In this document: positions 16,303 through 25,166 of the stretch, one piece after another
Layout: each line of letters starts with the position of its first letter
Position numbering within the stretch: the stretch's first letter is position 1
NCBI GenBank assembly: GCA_910585635.1
Contig: CAJUFE010000038.1
Span: 1 to 46,770, forward strand
Direction: 5' to 3'
DNA: 46,770 nucleotides
Source of the DNA: an uncultured Lachnospiraceae bacterium
GTDB taxonomy: Bacteria; Bacillota; Clostridia; Lachnospirales; Lachnospiraceae
The notes under the pieces: model-generated
The model's input: the letters and a program-made list of their open reading frames with translations, nothing else
What the model was told of the DNA's origin: nothing
The model's database searches: none
Made by a program: the position numbers and the translations under genes

Positions 16303-18351
16303 TTAACGGTGGAGGGTCCTCCGGCTCCCCTGGACCTTAGGATCCCTGCAGAGCCCATCATCCTCATAGAGCACATAGGAGGCGCCCTCGTAGCCTAAGA
16401 GCGTCAGATGCTCCGTATCCACAGCGGCCACATGCTCGGCAGCCTCTGCCACCGGGATGCAGGCACCTTTTCGGATGAACAGAGGGACCTCGTTCAAGGC
16501 GATCTCCACATAGTGATGGCCTTTTTCCAGGACCTCCTGCCTGATGGTCCCGTCCGGCAGGAACTTGATGAACATCATCTCCTCCGGCAGGTAGACATAG
16601 CGGCCGGAGGCGTTCTGGGTGTAGACCGGGGCGATCATGATCTCACCTCCCAGCATCAGCTGATCCTCCACCTGGAGGGCCATCCTGTCGTCGGGATAGA
16701 CGAAGGCCAGGGGCTTGAAGTACAGGTCGCCATCCAGAGCCGCCTTCATGTACTCGCTGTACAGATAGGGGATCAACCGGTAGCGGACACCCAGGATATG
16801 GCGGAGATCCTCCAGGTTTTCAAATTGATAGCATTCCTGCTCCCTGGTGCCGATGGCGGCGTGGTTGCGCATCAGCGGGGTGAAGACCCCCAGCGCCAGC
16901 CAGCGCAGCAGAAGGTCCCGGGTAGTGTCCGCGCCAAAGCCCCCTAAGTCGGCCCCGATGTAGAGGAAGCCGCACATATTTAAGGAGGGCAGCATCTTCA
17001 GGTTCAAAAGGATATGGGACCACCAGGACTTATTGTCCCCGGTCCAGATCCCGCCATAGCGGTGCATGCCGATGTAGGAGGAGCGGGAGAACAGTAAGAT
17101 CCGCTTGTTTGGGGCGATCTTTTCGAAAGCCTCTCCGGCGGCCCGGGTCATGTTGTAGCCATACAGGTTGTGGACCTTGTCGTGGCGGACCAGTCTGCCG
17201 TCCACCTTATGATAGAAGGAGGCATAGTCTTCAGGACGGTTCCCGATCCCTTTCAGTGCAGCCTGCAGCTGTGCCACCGTGACCTTCTCCTCCTGTGCCG
17301 CGTCCCAGTTGGCGTTAGGATCGTCATTATCGATAAAGCGCTGCATCAAGGCCTTGACCTCATCCACCCCCTCTGGCGTAAAGAAGATCGCGGGCTCGTT
17401 CATATCATTCCAGAAGCCTTCGATCCCCATATCCGTGAGGAAGCGGTAGTTGGAGCCGAACCAGGCCCGGGCATCCGGATCCAGGACATCGGTAAAGTGG
17501 GTGTAGCCCGGCCAGACTGCGGCCACGAAGGGCGTCCCGTCCTCCTTTTGGCAGAAAAAGCCCTTTTGCAGCCCTTCCTCATAGACCGGGTCCCCCGGCT
17601 CGATCTTGATCCCGGCGTCGATGATGGGGATCAGGCGGATATCCTGGTCCTTCATCTCCTGGACGAAGGCTTTAAAGTCGTCAAAGCGCTCTTTGCTCAC
17701 CGTGAAGTCCTTGTACCGATCCATATAGTCGATGTCCATGTAGAGCATATCGATCGGGAGATGGTTTTTGCGATAGCCCTCTGCCACCCGGCGAAAGTCT
17801 TTTTGATCCTTGTAGCCCCAGCGGCTCTGGCCGTAGCCGAAGGCGAACTTAGGCGGGATGTAGCTCCTTCCGATGATCTGGCGGAACTGCTTGACGATGT
17901 CATAAGGAGATGGGCCGTCGATCACATACAGATAGAGATCCGGATCGTCGCAGGCGATCCTAAGGAGATCCTGGCGGGTATAGCCGATATCAAAGGTCAG
18001 CTTGCCGGGATAGTCGATGAAGAGGCCGAAGGTCCTCGGGGCATCCTGGCTAGTACGGTCGCTCTGTCCGGAGAGGATGAGGAAATTGTGCGCGCCATAG
18101 AAGGAGCGCTTATCCTCCAAGTGCTCCGGATCGTCGGTGCAGTTGCTGATGTAGCAGTAGCCTCTTTTGTTGATCCCCCGATTGGCCTCGCCTAAACCGT
18201 AGATGATATCATCCTTCTCCATCGTATAGGTGAAGGAAAAGCCCTCTTCTAAGGAGATCATCCCGAAGGGCGGGCGGCCCTGGGCGGCGGGGATCGGAGT
18301 GATGACGGCATCCGTCTCGAACGGGGTGCCAAATACGTATTTTTGGATCAT
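16303..18351 (-). CDS. Glycoside hydrolase family 31 alpha-glucosidase
   Basis: 682 residues, close to the compact GH31 alpha-glucosidases/isomaltases of gut Clostridia. An N-terminal beta-sandwich (about 1-160, with YGLGEANRGINKRG) leads into the catalytic barrel. MDIDYMDRYKDF is a substrate-site strand. The nucleophile is Asp316 in GFWNDMNEP and the acid/base Asp439 in GGIWTGDNKSWW. C-terminal beta domains include FIRKGACIPV. There is no signal peptide, so it acts in the cytoplasm, probably on imported isomaltose-, maltose- or sucrose-like oligosaccharides. No sugar transporter lies next to it. It is divergent from an AraC regulator that probably controls it. A 341-residue ORF on the opposite strand (17170-18195) is a shadow. 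Confidence 0.95.
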   Translation of the reverse strand: MIQKYVFGTPFETDAVITPIPAAQGRPPFGMISLEEGFSFTYTMEKDDIIYGLGEANRGINKRGYCYISNCTDDPEHLEDKRSFYGAHNFLILSGQSDRTSQDAPRTFGLFIDYPGKLTFDIGYTRQDLLRIACDDPDLYLYVIDGPSPYDIVKQFRQIIGRSYIPPKFAFGYGQSRWGYKDQKDFRRVAEGYRKNHLPIDMLYMDIDYMDRYKDFTVSKERFDDFKAFVQEMKDQDIRLIPIIDAGIKIEPGDPVYEEGLQKGFFCQKEDGTPFVAAVWPGYTHFTDVLDPDARAWFGSNYRFLTDMGIEGFWNDMNEPAIFFTPEGVDEVKALMQRFIDNDDPNANWDAAQEEKVTVAQLQAALKGIGNRPEDYASFYHKVDGRLVRHDKVHNLYGYNMTRAAGEAFEKIAPNKRILLFSRSSYIGMHRYGGIWTGDNKSWWSHILLNLKMLPSLNMCGFLYIGADLGGFGADTTRDLLLRWLALGVFTPLMRNHAAIGTREQECYQFENLEDLRHILGVRYRLIPYLYSEYMKAALDGDLYFKPLAFVYPDDRMALQVEDQLMLGGEIMIAPVYTQNASGRYVYLPEEMMFIKFLPDGTIRQEVLEKGHHYVEIALNEVPLFIRKGACIPVAEAAEHVAAVDTEHLTLLGYEGASYVLYEDDGLCRDPKVQGSRRTLHR

Positions 18352-18479
18352 AGTGTTCCCTCCTGTTAAAAGTCAGAGATGCTGCGGCCAGCCTCCGGAT
18401 GCGGACGGGTGGCCGACAATGCACCAGCACCTATCCAACAACTGGCATGGGTGTGAAAAGTAACACATAACATGCTCTC

Positions 18480-18533
18480 TTGCTATTATGATAGCGGCTT
18501 TTTCTTGCTATTTCTTGCAGTATCTTCTATAAT
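18480..18533 (+). promoter_or_regulatory. Promoter of araC-type gene with repeated TTGCTATT motifs
   Basis: TTGCTA (18505-18510) and TATAAT (18528-18533) are 17 bases apart. TTGCTATT occurs at 18480-18487 and again at 18505-18512 over the -35, and GCTAT/ATAGC (18482-18495) is a small palindrome. These repeats in the divergent region are candidate binding sites for the AraC protein. The glucosidase promoter on the other strand was not clearly identified. Confidence 0.5.
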
Positions 18534-18599
18534 ACATAACACGATATTGACTTTTATCATAGAGCAGGCAAAGGCAGAGAGCAGAAGGAGGATGACGGT

Positions 18600-19532
18600 A
18601 TGCAGGCCGATAGGACCCTCCGGGAGAAGGTGGTCCACGGGACCAAGAAAAATCCGTTGGTGGTAATGCGCTTTACCACAGGACCAGGGACGCCTTATCC
18701 GGAACATTTTTTTGTAGAACGGCATTGGCATGCCAAGGTGGAAGCTATCCTGGTCCGAAAGGGGAGGCTTTCTCTGGAGCTGAACCTGGAGGAGCATGTG
18801 CTCGCGGAAGGGGATATAGGGATCTTTAACAGCGGGGAGCTGCACCAGATCGAGGGGCAGGGGCCGGATACGGTCCATGATGTCCTGCTGTTCGATCCCT
18901 ATATCCTGGATTTCTCCTATCCCGATGAGTGGCAGGAGGAGAAGATCGGTCCGTTCCTGGATCATCGGCTGCGCTTGGCCGCTATCCTCCGCCCATCCGA
19001 TCCAGGCTATGAGCAGGTCTATGATCCATTGGTGCGCCTGCTGGAGACGGGACTAGATCAAAAAGCGGGGTGGTATATACAGTGCAAGCTCTGTCTGCTG
19101 GAATGGTTCGCGGCCCTGGCAGAGATGGGCTATCTCTTGCCGGACCGGGAGCAGTCCGGGGCGGAGTTGCGGAAGGTGGAGCGTTATAAGACGGTGGTCT
19201 CCTATATCGAGGAGCATTATGGGGGACCGGTCACCCTGCAGCAGATGGCAGACCGGGTCCCATGCGATCGCCAGTATCTGTGCCGCTCTTTTAAAGAGGT
19301 GGCCGGGGTCACGCCGATCCAGTATCTGATCCGCTATCGGATCGAGCGGGCTTCGTTCTTGCTGGCGGATCGGTCGCGGACGATCCTGGAGGTGGCGATG
19401 GACTGCGGCTTTGAGAACGTGAGTTATTTTATCCGGAAGTTTAAAGAGATCAAGGGGTGCACGCCCAGGGAATATCGGAGATATGCCAGGACGGCTTTAA
19501 GATCGTCAAGTCCCGTCCCTGAAAACGGATAG
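18600..19532 (+). CDS. AraC-family transcriptional regulator with cupin sensor domain
   Basis: 310 residues. An N-terminal cupin-like sugar-sensing domain (about 25-110: ERHWHAKVEAILVRKGRLSL, then LAEGDIGIFNSGELHQIE) is followed by the double helix-turn-helix of the AraC/XylS family at about 205-300, with VTLQQMADRVPCDRQYLCRS, then VAMDCGFENVSYFIRKFK and the family-typical GCTPREYRR. The ATG lies 8 bases after AAGGAGG. The gene is divergent from a GH31 alpha-glucosidase, so regulation of that gene in response to an alpha-glucoside is likely but inferred. Confidence 0.92.
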   Translation: MQADRTLREKVVHGTKKNPLVVMRFTTGPGTPYPEHFFVERHWHAKVEAILVRKGRLSLELNLEEHVLAEGDIGIFNSGELHQIEGQGPDTVHDVLLFDPYILDFSYPDEWQEEKIGPFLDHRLRLAAILRPSDPGYEQVYDPLVRLLETGLDQKAGWYIQCKLCLLEWFAALAEMGYLLPDREQSGAELRKVERYKTVVSYIEEHYGGPVTLQQMADRVPCDRQYLCRSFKEVAGVTPIQYLIRYRIERASFLLADRSRTILEVAMDCGFENVSYFIRKFKEIKGCTPREYRRYARTALRSSSPVPENG

Positions 19533-19582
19533 TGCGTGGCCGCCGTATGTTATTTTCTAGTGCAAATATCGGAGATATCATG

Positions 19583-19588
19583 TATAAT
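19583..19588 (+). promoter_or_regulatory. Probable -10 element ahead of the histidine kinase operon
   Basis: TATAAT at 19583-19588 with a poor -35 (GTGCAA, 17 bases upstream). It is the only promoter-like signal found before the five-gene run 19637-29678; the downstream junctions are too short for strong independent promoters. Confidence 0.35.
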
Positions 19589-19636
19589 GAGCTAAGACAG
19601 CGATCATTATAGTATCTTGAGCAAGGAGACGCATAC

Positions 19637-21385
19637 ATGGATCAGGCAGGGATGACACCCTATGGTGTTTTATATATAACAGTGGCATTGCTGCTTTTGG
19701 CATGGCTGGCATTGTACGTGCTGACGGTCACGATCCGTCTGTACCGAAGGGATCAGGAGAGCAAAAGGCGCACCCATCATGAGCAGATGTTCTTTCAGGA
19801 GATATACAGGTCCGAGGAGATCATCTATATGATGCTGGGGCGGAGCGATAAAAGACTCTTATTTTTAAGCGAGAACGCAGGCCGGATCTGGAAGATCCCT
19901 ACGGAGCAGATCTGGGAGGATATCCAGGCCCTGGAGAAGCTGGCGGACAGGGGATCTAGGCGGGACTTCATGGGGAAATGGGAGCGATGGGACGGAGAGG
20001 GAGAGCTGCTCCATAATTTCCTGCTCCGTAAGGAGGATGGGGAAGAGGTCTGGTATGAGCTGAGTGTGGCCTTGTCCCAGGAGAAGGATGCCTATCTGTT
20101 CCGATTTCGGGAGAACACCTATGAACAGGCGGAGATCGAACGGCTCCGGGAGGAGATCCGCCAGGCCCAGATGGATGTGCAGTATAAGACGGATTTCCTG
20201 TCCAATATGTCCCATGAGATCCGGACCCCCATGAACGGGATCCTGGGGATGCTGGCTTTAAGCCGGATGAGCGCCTCCCGGATGGATGCCCATTGTAAGG
20301 GCACCAGGGAATATGGGGCGATCGAGGAATATTTAGAGAAAGCGGAGAGCCTGTCCCAGTTCATGCTGGGGCTGATCAATGATATCCTGGATATGTCCCG
20401 CATCGAGAGCGGGAAGCTGGAGCTTGCCAGAGAGTCCTTCGACCTGTTCGACTTCGCGGAAAAGCTGCGGGCTATGTTCCAGAAGACGATCGAGGAAAAG
20501 GGTGTCGTCTTTAAGATGGAGCTTTTGGATTTTGATGTGCGCCGTGTGATCGGTGACGAGCTGCGCCTGTCCCAGGTGATCGTCAATTTCTTATCCAATG
20601 CGGTGAAGTTCACTCCGGCCGGCGGGCAGATCACCTTGACCTTCCGGCAGATGAACCGGATGGAGGGGAAGGTCCATTTCATGATCCGGGTGCGTGATAC
20701 CGGCAAAGGGATCTCGCCGGAATTTTTAAAACGGATCTTCAAGCCCTTTGAGCAGGAGACGGCCACGATCGCGAAGAACTATGGCGGCAGCGGTCTGGGG
20801 ATGGCGATCGCGGACAACATGGTCAAGCTGATGGAGGGACAGATCGTGGTGGACAGCGAGGTGGGAAAGGGCAGCGATTTCAATGTGTATCTGGCTCTGC
20901 CGGTGGATCAGTCCCATCCCCAGGGGATCATCGAGGATAAGATCTTCACAGAAGCAGACGCCCAGCCCAAAGAGGAGACGCCAAAGGAGTACACCATAGA
21001 AGGCATGCGGCTTTTGATGGCGGAGGACAATGAGATCAATGCAGAGATCGCCATCAGTATCCTGGAGGAGATGGGCGCCAAGGTGGAACGGGCCGAGAAC
21101 GGCCGGGAGGCCGTAGAGATGTTCACGAGCCATGAGGCCGGTCATTACGATACGATCCTGATGGATATCCAGATGCCGGTGATGAACGGGTGGGAGGCCA
21201 CGGCAGAGATCCGCGGCTTTGCCAGAGAGGATGCAGGGCGCATCCCGATCTATGCATTGTCTGCCGATGCATTCGTAGAGGATAAGCGCCGCTCTGTCTC
21301 GATCGGGATGAACGGGCATATCTCGAAGCCGATCGATTTTGACGAGCTGGTGCAGACGATAGGGAGGGTCAGGAGTGAAGGATAG
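19637..21385 (+). CDS. Hybrid sensor histidine kinase with receiver domain
   Basis: 582 residues. One transmembrane helix (about 10-32) with almost no extracellular part is followed by a PAS-like region (about 55-165), a HisKA domain with His193 in SNMSHEIRTPMNG, an ATPase domain (N box NFLSNAVKFTP at 317-327, DTGKGI at 354-359, GGSGLG at 383-388) and a receiver domain with phospho-acceptor Asp510 in ILMDIQMPVMNG. No DNA-binding output or Hpt domain is attached and no partner regulator is next to it, so the output must be elsewhere. Its end overlaps the next gene (the large surface protein) by 11 bases, linking the signal pathway to that envelope gene set. Confidence 0.93.
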   Translation: MDQAGMTPYGVLYITVALLLLAWLALYVLTVTIRLYRRDQESKRRTHHEQMFFQEIYRSEEIIYMMLGRSDKRLLFLSENAGRIWKIPTEQIWEDIQALEKLADRGSRRDFMGKWERWDGEGELLHNFLLRKEDGEEVWYELSVALSQEKDAYLFRFRENTYEQAEIERLREEIRQAQMDVQYKTDFLSNMSHEIRTPMNGILGMLALSRMSASRMDAHCKGTREYGAIEEYLEKAESLSQFMLGLINDILDMSRIESGKLELARESFDLFDFAEKLRAMFQKTIEEKGVVFKMELLDFDVRRVIGDELRLSQVIVNFLSNAVKFTPAGGQITLTFRQMNRMEGKVHFMIRVRDTGKGISPEFLKRIFKPFEQETATIAKNYGGSGLGMAIADNMVKLMEGQIVVDSEVGKGSDFNVYLALPVDQSHPQGIIEDKIFTEADAQPKEETPKEYTIEGMRLLMAEDNEINAEIAISILEEMGAKVERAENGREAVEMFTSHEAGHYDTILMDIQMPVMNGWEATAEIRGFAREDAGRIPIYALSADAFVEDKRRSVSIGMNGHISKPIDFDELVQTIGRVRSEG

Positions 21386-24300
21386 CAAAAAAAAGCTTTT
21401 CACGTTCATACATAAACACCTGGCGGGGATCGGACTGGGGGTGGTCACGATCCCTATGGCGCTCACGGTAGTGAAAGGAGCAGCAGGGCAGACGGGGCGT
21501 TTTGATCCGGGGGAGATCGATACCTCTTTTTCTTCCGGCCTCTCAAGCCAGCCGGACCGGACTGGCTACGATCTGTCCGGAGAAGGTGAGGACAGTGAAC
21601 AGGTAGAACGGCAGTCGGAACAGGACTCCGATGAAGAGGATGGGAACGGGCCAGATCTGGATGGGGCGGAGACGATGCAGGATGCGCGTATGGAGCCGAT
21701 CGTCCTGCCGGACCAGGTGGCGGATATGGCAGATCCCATCGATACCGTCGATGTGACAGTGGATCCCCAAAAGGATGGGGAAGGGATCGGGGCAGGCCCA
21801 AAGGCAGAAGAGGGGCCGGCACCGGCGGCTGGCACAGATCTTCCTGGGACGGACAGAGGATGGAGAGAGGACAGGACGGACCGGGTCTCCTCTGGCGGCC
21901 ATGACGGAGGCGGAGAGGACAGCTCCACAGGAGATGGCGCAGGGGGGAACGAGAACGGCGGCTCCGGGGGGGACAGCCCGGCAGACGGCGGGGGCAGCAT
22001 CCCTCCGGATGAACCCTCGGGAGGCGGCAGTGAGGTGCCCCCCGGAGGCGGCGACGATCCAGATCCGGGGACAGAGGATAAAAAGTTTTCGGTCACCATC
22101 GGCGGAGAGCAGATGGGCTTTGACAGTGAGGACGACGCCCTGGCCTGGGTGGCTGACAATAAAGGGACAAACGATGCAGGACAGTATTTTGAAGGGTTCA
22201 TCCGAGATGAAGCGGGGAACCTGGTCCCCAGCTATACTGATAAGGACGATTTTGGAGGGAGCTCGGACGGAGGGACAGTCTGGGATTACACGGGAAAGAG
22301 CAGCGTCTTTGTGGTGCCGGAAGGGACGCAGGCGTTGGAACTGGCGATGATCGCAGAGAATGAGCATGTGAAAACGATCGTGATCCCCAGGTCGGTGACC
22401 ACGATCATCGCAAGCGCAGGGAGCAGCTTTTCAGCTCTGGAAAAATTTGTCGTGTCCGGTGAGAACAGCCGGTATTTCAGTGTGGACGGCCTGCTGTACA
22501 GCCGACAGACAGAGGGTGCAGAGCTTTGTATGGTCCCTGCGGCAAAAGACCAGATCGCCCGGTGGCCGGAGGATCTTAAGTCCATAGGTGAAAATGCGTT
22601 TTGTGATTCCAGGCTGGAAGAGGTGGTGTTCCCCGGGACCGTGACCACCCTTAAAGAGCAGGCGTTCATGGATTCCTATGTGGGCACGGTCGTCTTGCCA
22701 GGACAGGTGGGATCGATCGGAAATTTTGCTTTCGGGTTCAAGGGACCGAAAGAGGGAGAAGAGGCTCCTCTGCACAGGATCATTGTGGAAGGGGCCGTGC
22801 CATCGAAGATCTCCAGTACTACCTTTTACTGGATGGACTATAACCTGGAAAACCATCTGGGCGCTCCGACCACCGAGATCATCGTGCCGTCTTCAACAGA
22901 TGACGCTGTCTATGAAGCCTATCTCACTACCTGGGGGATGGCGCTGGCAAAGCGATATGGCGGGAGCGACGCACTCAAGATCTTAAAGACAGGGGATGGG
23001 ACCCAGGAGCGCTACGAGTACTATGAGGAAAACGGGAAGAGCGGGTTTAAGAAGATCGGCCAGGAGAAGCCCCCGATCATGAGCGACTCTCTGGGGACCT
23101 ACCGGACAGATGCAGATGGAGATCTGATCTTGGTAAAATGCACCTCCACGGCTGCGGTGGTGGACCTTTCTGCGTCTGGGATCGTGGCGGTAGATGAGGG
23201 CGCATTTGCCGACTGCGGCGGGATGACCGTCATCAAACTGCCAGAGAGCTTAGAGACGCTGCCGGAGGATAGCTTTGGGGGGGATACCAGTCTGCGGGCG
23301 ATCATCTCCTATGCTCCGGTCCCTCCGGCAGGTGAGCTTGGTGCGCCAGAGACTTGTGCGGTATTTGTAAAGCCAGAGGCTCTGGCCGCATATCAGGCTG
23401 AGTGGGGCGGACAGGTGCGAAAGCTTTTGGGCGTATCGGACAGCTACTCCGCATTATCAACGGGTGTGGTACTAGACAGCGGGAACAGCCGTCTGTTAGA
23501 TGTACCCGTGACCCTTGAGAGCTTTACGCTCCCCAGTTATGTCACGGCGGTCTATGACGAGGCTTTCGCGGGAAATACCAGGCTGACCAGTATATCGATC
23601 CCAGGCCGGATCCTTAGCATGGGGGAAGGTGCTTTTGCAGGCTGTACGGCGCTCGCTTCCGCGACCTGGCAGACGGCGGCGATGGTGCCGGACCGCTGCT
23701 TTGAGGGGTGTATCAAGCTGAAGACCTTCAGCGCCTCCGGCGCCGGCCATGATATCACAAGGATCGGGGACAGAGCTTTCTATGGCTGTCGGGCCCTAGG
23801 GACGGTCTTATACTATTCCTATACATCGGGCGGCCAAAACTATTATTACTTTTATTATCTGGAGCATATAGGGGATGAAGCTTTTTATGGCTGTCCTTCT
23901 ATGACGTATGCGTATCTCCACACCTCGGTGACCAGTGTGGGCGCCGGCGCGTTTGAGGGGAGCGGCCTTACACAGCTGTATTGGTATAGCGCCGCCCCGG
24001 TGCCGGACGGCTGCTTTCGTGATTGTACAGCGCTCAGCACAGTGGGCTGGGGGAGCGGGCTTGTGGCCGCGATCGGAGAACAGGCCTTTTATGGCTGTGG
24101 GAGCCTTTCCTCCCTCCTGGTCCCGGCGGCCGTGGAGACGGTCGGGGATCAGGCCTTTGGCGGCAGGGACGGCAGTGGGCTGACCCTTACCTTTGAGGCG
24201 GAGGAGCCCCCCGTCTGGAACGGGGCAGATCCTGTGGAGGATCTTGTGCTCTACGTGCCGGATTCCACGGACGATCTTGTGTATATAGCCTATCTTGAGG

Positions 24301-25151
24301 CGTGGAAGGACCTGCTGGGCGACCATCCGGAGGAGATCTTAAAGACAGAAGGCGGGGCAGAAGACCGTATACCCACGATCCTGGACGATCTGGCCGCAGA
24401 GCCTGTGAAGCCTTTGGATGGAGAGGAGACCGAGCTGGAGGAGTTGGAGCCAGAAGGGGTCAAAACAGAAAAGCCGGAAGAGGCCGGGGCAGGGGAGGCT
24501 GGAGCGGATAAGCCTGGAGAGCGGGGACCAGAAGAGGATGGGGCAGGAGTGGAAGAGCCGGAGCCCGGCGAGGCCGGCCCTGAGGAGCCAGTACCCGACG
24601 AGGCTGGCCCGGACGGGTCAGATCCCGATGAGACCGGCCCCAAGGAGCCAGGACCAGATGGGTCGGGGACCGGTGAGCCAGGACCAGATGGGCCGGATCT
24701 TGATGAGACCGGCCCCAAGGAGCCATATCCTGATGGGTCGGATCTTGATGAGACCAGCCCCAAGGAGCCAGATCCTGATGGGTCGGATCTTGATGAGACC
24801 AGCCCCAAGGAGCCAGATCCTGATGGGTCAGGACCCGACGAGACCGGCCCGGAGGGGGCGGTCCCGGATGAGACCACGCCGGAAGGCGCCGGCCCCCAAA
24901 AGCCGGACCTCGATGAGACCGACCCAGCGGGGCCAGAGCCTGATGAGACCGGCTCCAAAGGGCCAGAGCCTGGTGAGACCGGCTCCAAAGGGCCAGATCT
25001 TGGTGAGGCCGGCTCCAAAGGGCCAGATCTTGGTGAGGCCGGCTCCAAGGAGCCAGATCCCGGTGAGGCAAGCTCCATGGGAGCCGGGCTGGGAGCGGGT
25101 AGGGAGGTCCTTGAGGGGCTGCTGATGAGGGACCAGGATCAGAGTAGATAG
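21375..25151 (+). CDS. Large BspA-type leucine-rich-repeat surface protein
   Basis: 1258 residues from a GTG start (AGGGAGGG upstream) inside the end of the kinase gene. A basic N terminus with one hydrophobic helix (about 13-35) could be a signal peptide or signal anchor. Order after that: a low-complexity Gly/Asp/Glu/Pro/Ser region (about 45-235), a small globular piece (about 237-290, FSVTIGGEQMGF), BspA/LRR_5-type repeats (about 300-980, recurring AF.GC with VTSVGAGAFEGSGL-like units), then an acidic Pro/Glu/Asp/Gly repeat tail (about 1015-1240). An unusual aromatic run, YYYFYYLEHIGDEAFYGC, is in one repeat. There is no LPXTG-type sorting signal or C-terminal helix. BspA-type repeats are known from bacterial adhesins and cell-surface proteins. 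Function here is inferred as surface binding. Confidence 0.85.
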   Translation: MKDSKKKLFTFIHKHLAGIGLGVVTIPMALTVVKGAAGQTGRFDPGEIDTSFSSGLSSQPDRTGYDLSGEGEDSEQVERQSEQDSDEEDGNGPDLDGAETMQDARMEPIVLPDQVADMADPIDTVDVTVDPQKDGEGIGAGPKAEEGPAPAAGTDLPGTDRGWREDRTDRVSSGGHDGGGEDSSTGDGAGGNENGGSGGDSPADGGGSIPPDEPSGGGSEVPPGGGDDPDPGTEDKKFSVTIGGEQMGFDSEDDALAWVADNKGTNDAGQYFEGFIRDEAGNLVPSYTDKDDFGGSSDGGTVWDYTGKSSVFVVPEGTQALELAMIAENEHVKTIVIPRSVTTIIASAGSSFSALEKFVVSGENSRYFSVDGLLYSRQTEGAELCMVPAAKDQIARWPEDLKSIGENAFCDSRLEEVVFPGTVTTLKEQAFMDSYVGTVVLPGQVGSIGNFAFGFKGPKEGEEAPLHRIIVEGAVPSKISSTTFYWMDYNLENHLGAPTTEIIVPSSTDDAVYEAYLTTWGMALAKRYGGSDALKILKTGDGTQERYEYYEENGKSGFKKIGQEKPPIMSDSLGTYRTDADGDLILVKCTSTAAVVDLSASGIVAVDEGAFADCGGMTVIKLPESLETLPEDSFGGDTSLRAIISYAPVPPAGELGAPETCAVFVKPEALAAYQAEWGGQVRKLLGVSDSYSALSTGVVLDSGNSRLLDVPVTLESFTLPSYVTAVYDEAFAGNTRLTSISIPGRILSMGEGAFAGCTALASATWQTAAMVPDRCFEGCIKLKTFSASGAGHDITRIGDRAFYGCRALGTVLYYSYTSGGQNYYYFYYLEHIGDEAFYGCPSMTYAYLHTSVTSVGAGAFEGSGLTQLYWYSAAPVPDGCFRDCTALSTVGWGSGLVAAIGEQAFYGCGSLSSLLVPAAVETVGDQAFGGRDGSGLTLTFEAEEPPVWNGADPVEDLVLYVPDSTDDLVYIAYLEAWKDLLGDHPEEILKTEGGAEDRIPTILDDLAAEPVKPLDGEETELEELEPEGVKTEKPEEAGAGEAGADKPGERGPEEDGAGVEEPEPGEAGPEEPVPDEAGPDGSDPDETGPKEPGPDGSGTGEPGPDGPDLDETGPKEPYPDGSDLDETSPKEPDPDGSDLDETSPKEPDPDGSGPDETGPEGAVPDETTPEGAGPQKPDLDETDPAGPEPDETGSKGPEPGETGSKGPDLGEAGSKGPDLGEAGSKEPDPGEASSMGAGLGAGREVLEGLLMRDQDQSR
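24590..25075 (+). repeat. Coding tandem repeats in the acidic tail of the surface protein
   Basis: Two types of in-frame repeat follow one another: 15-residue units of the form DLDETSPKEPDPDGS (clearest at about 24735-24830, almost identical at DNA level) and 10-residue units of the form GSKGPDLGEA (about 24950-25060). The strong base bias opens long antisense ORFs over the same DNA, which are not genes. Confidence 0.85.
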
Positions 25152-25166
25152 AGGAGAAGTGCAGCG

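Noticed and set aside
17170..18195. 341-residue plus-strand ORF inside the GH31 gene
   Set aside because: It is the complement of a clear GH31 catalytic domain; its His/Asp/Val-rich sequence reflects antisense codon structure.
24590..25075. CRISPR-like or non-coding satellite repeat
   Set aside because: Repeats are contiguous, multiples of three and continue the reading frame of the surface protein.
24290..25078. 262- and 203-residue minus-strand repeat ORFs under the LRR protein tail
   Set aside because: Products of the repetitive GC-biased coding sequence; Ser/Gly/Pro or Arg/His/Leu repeats with no start signals.
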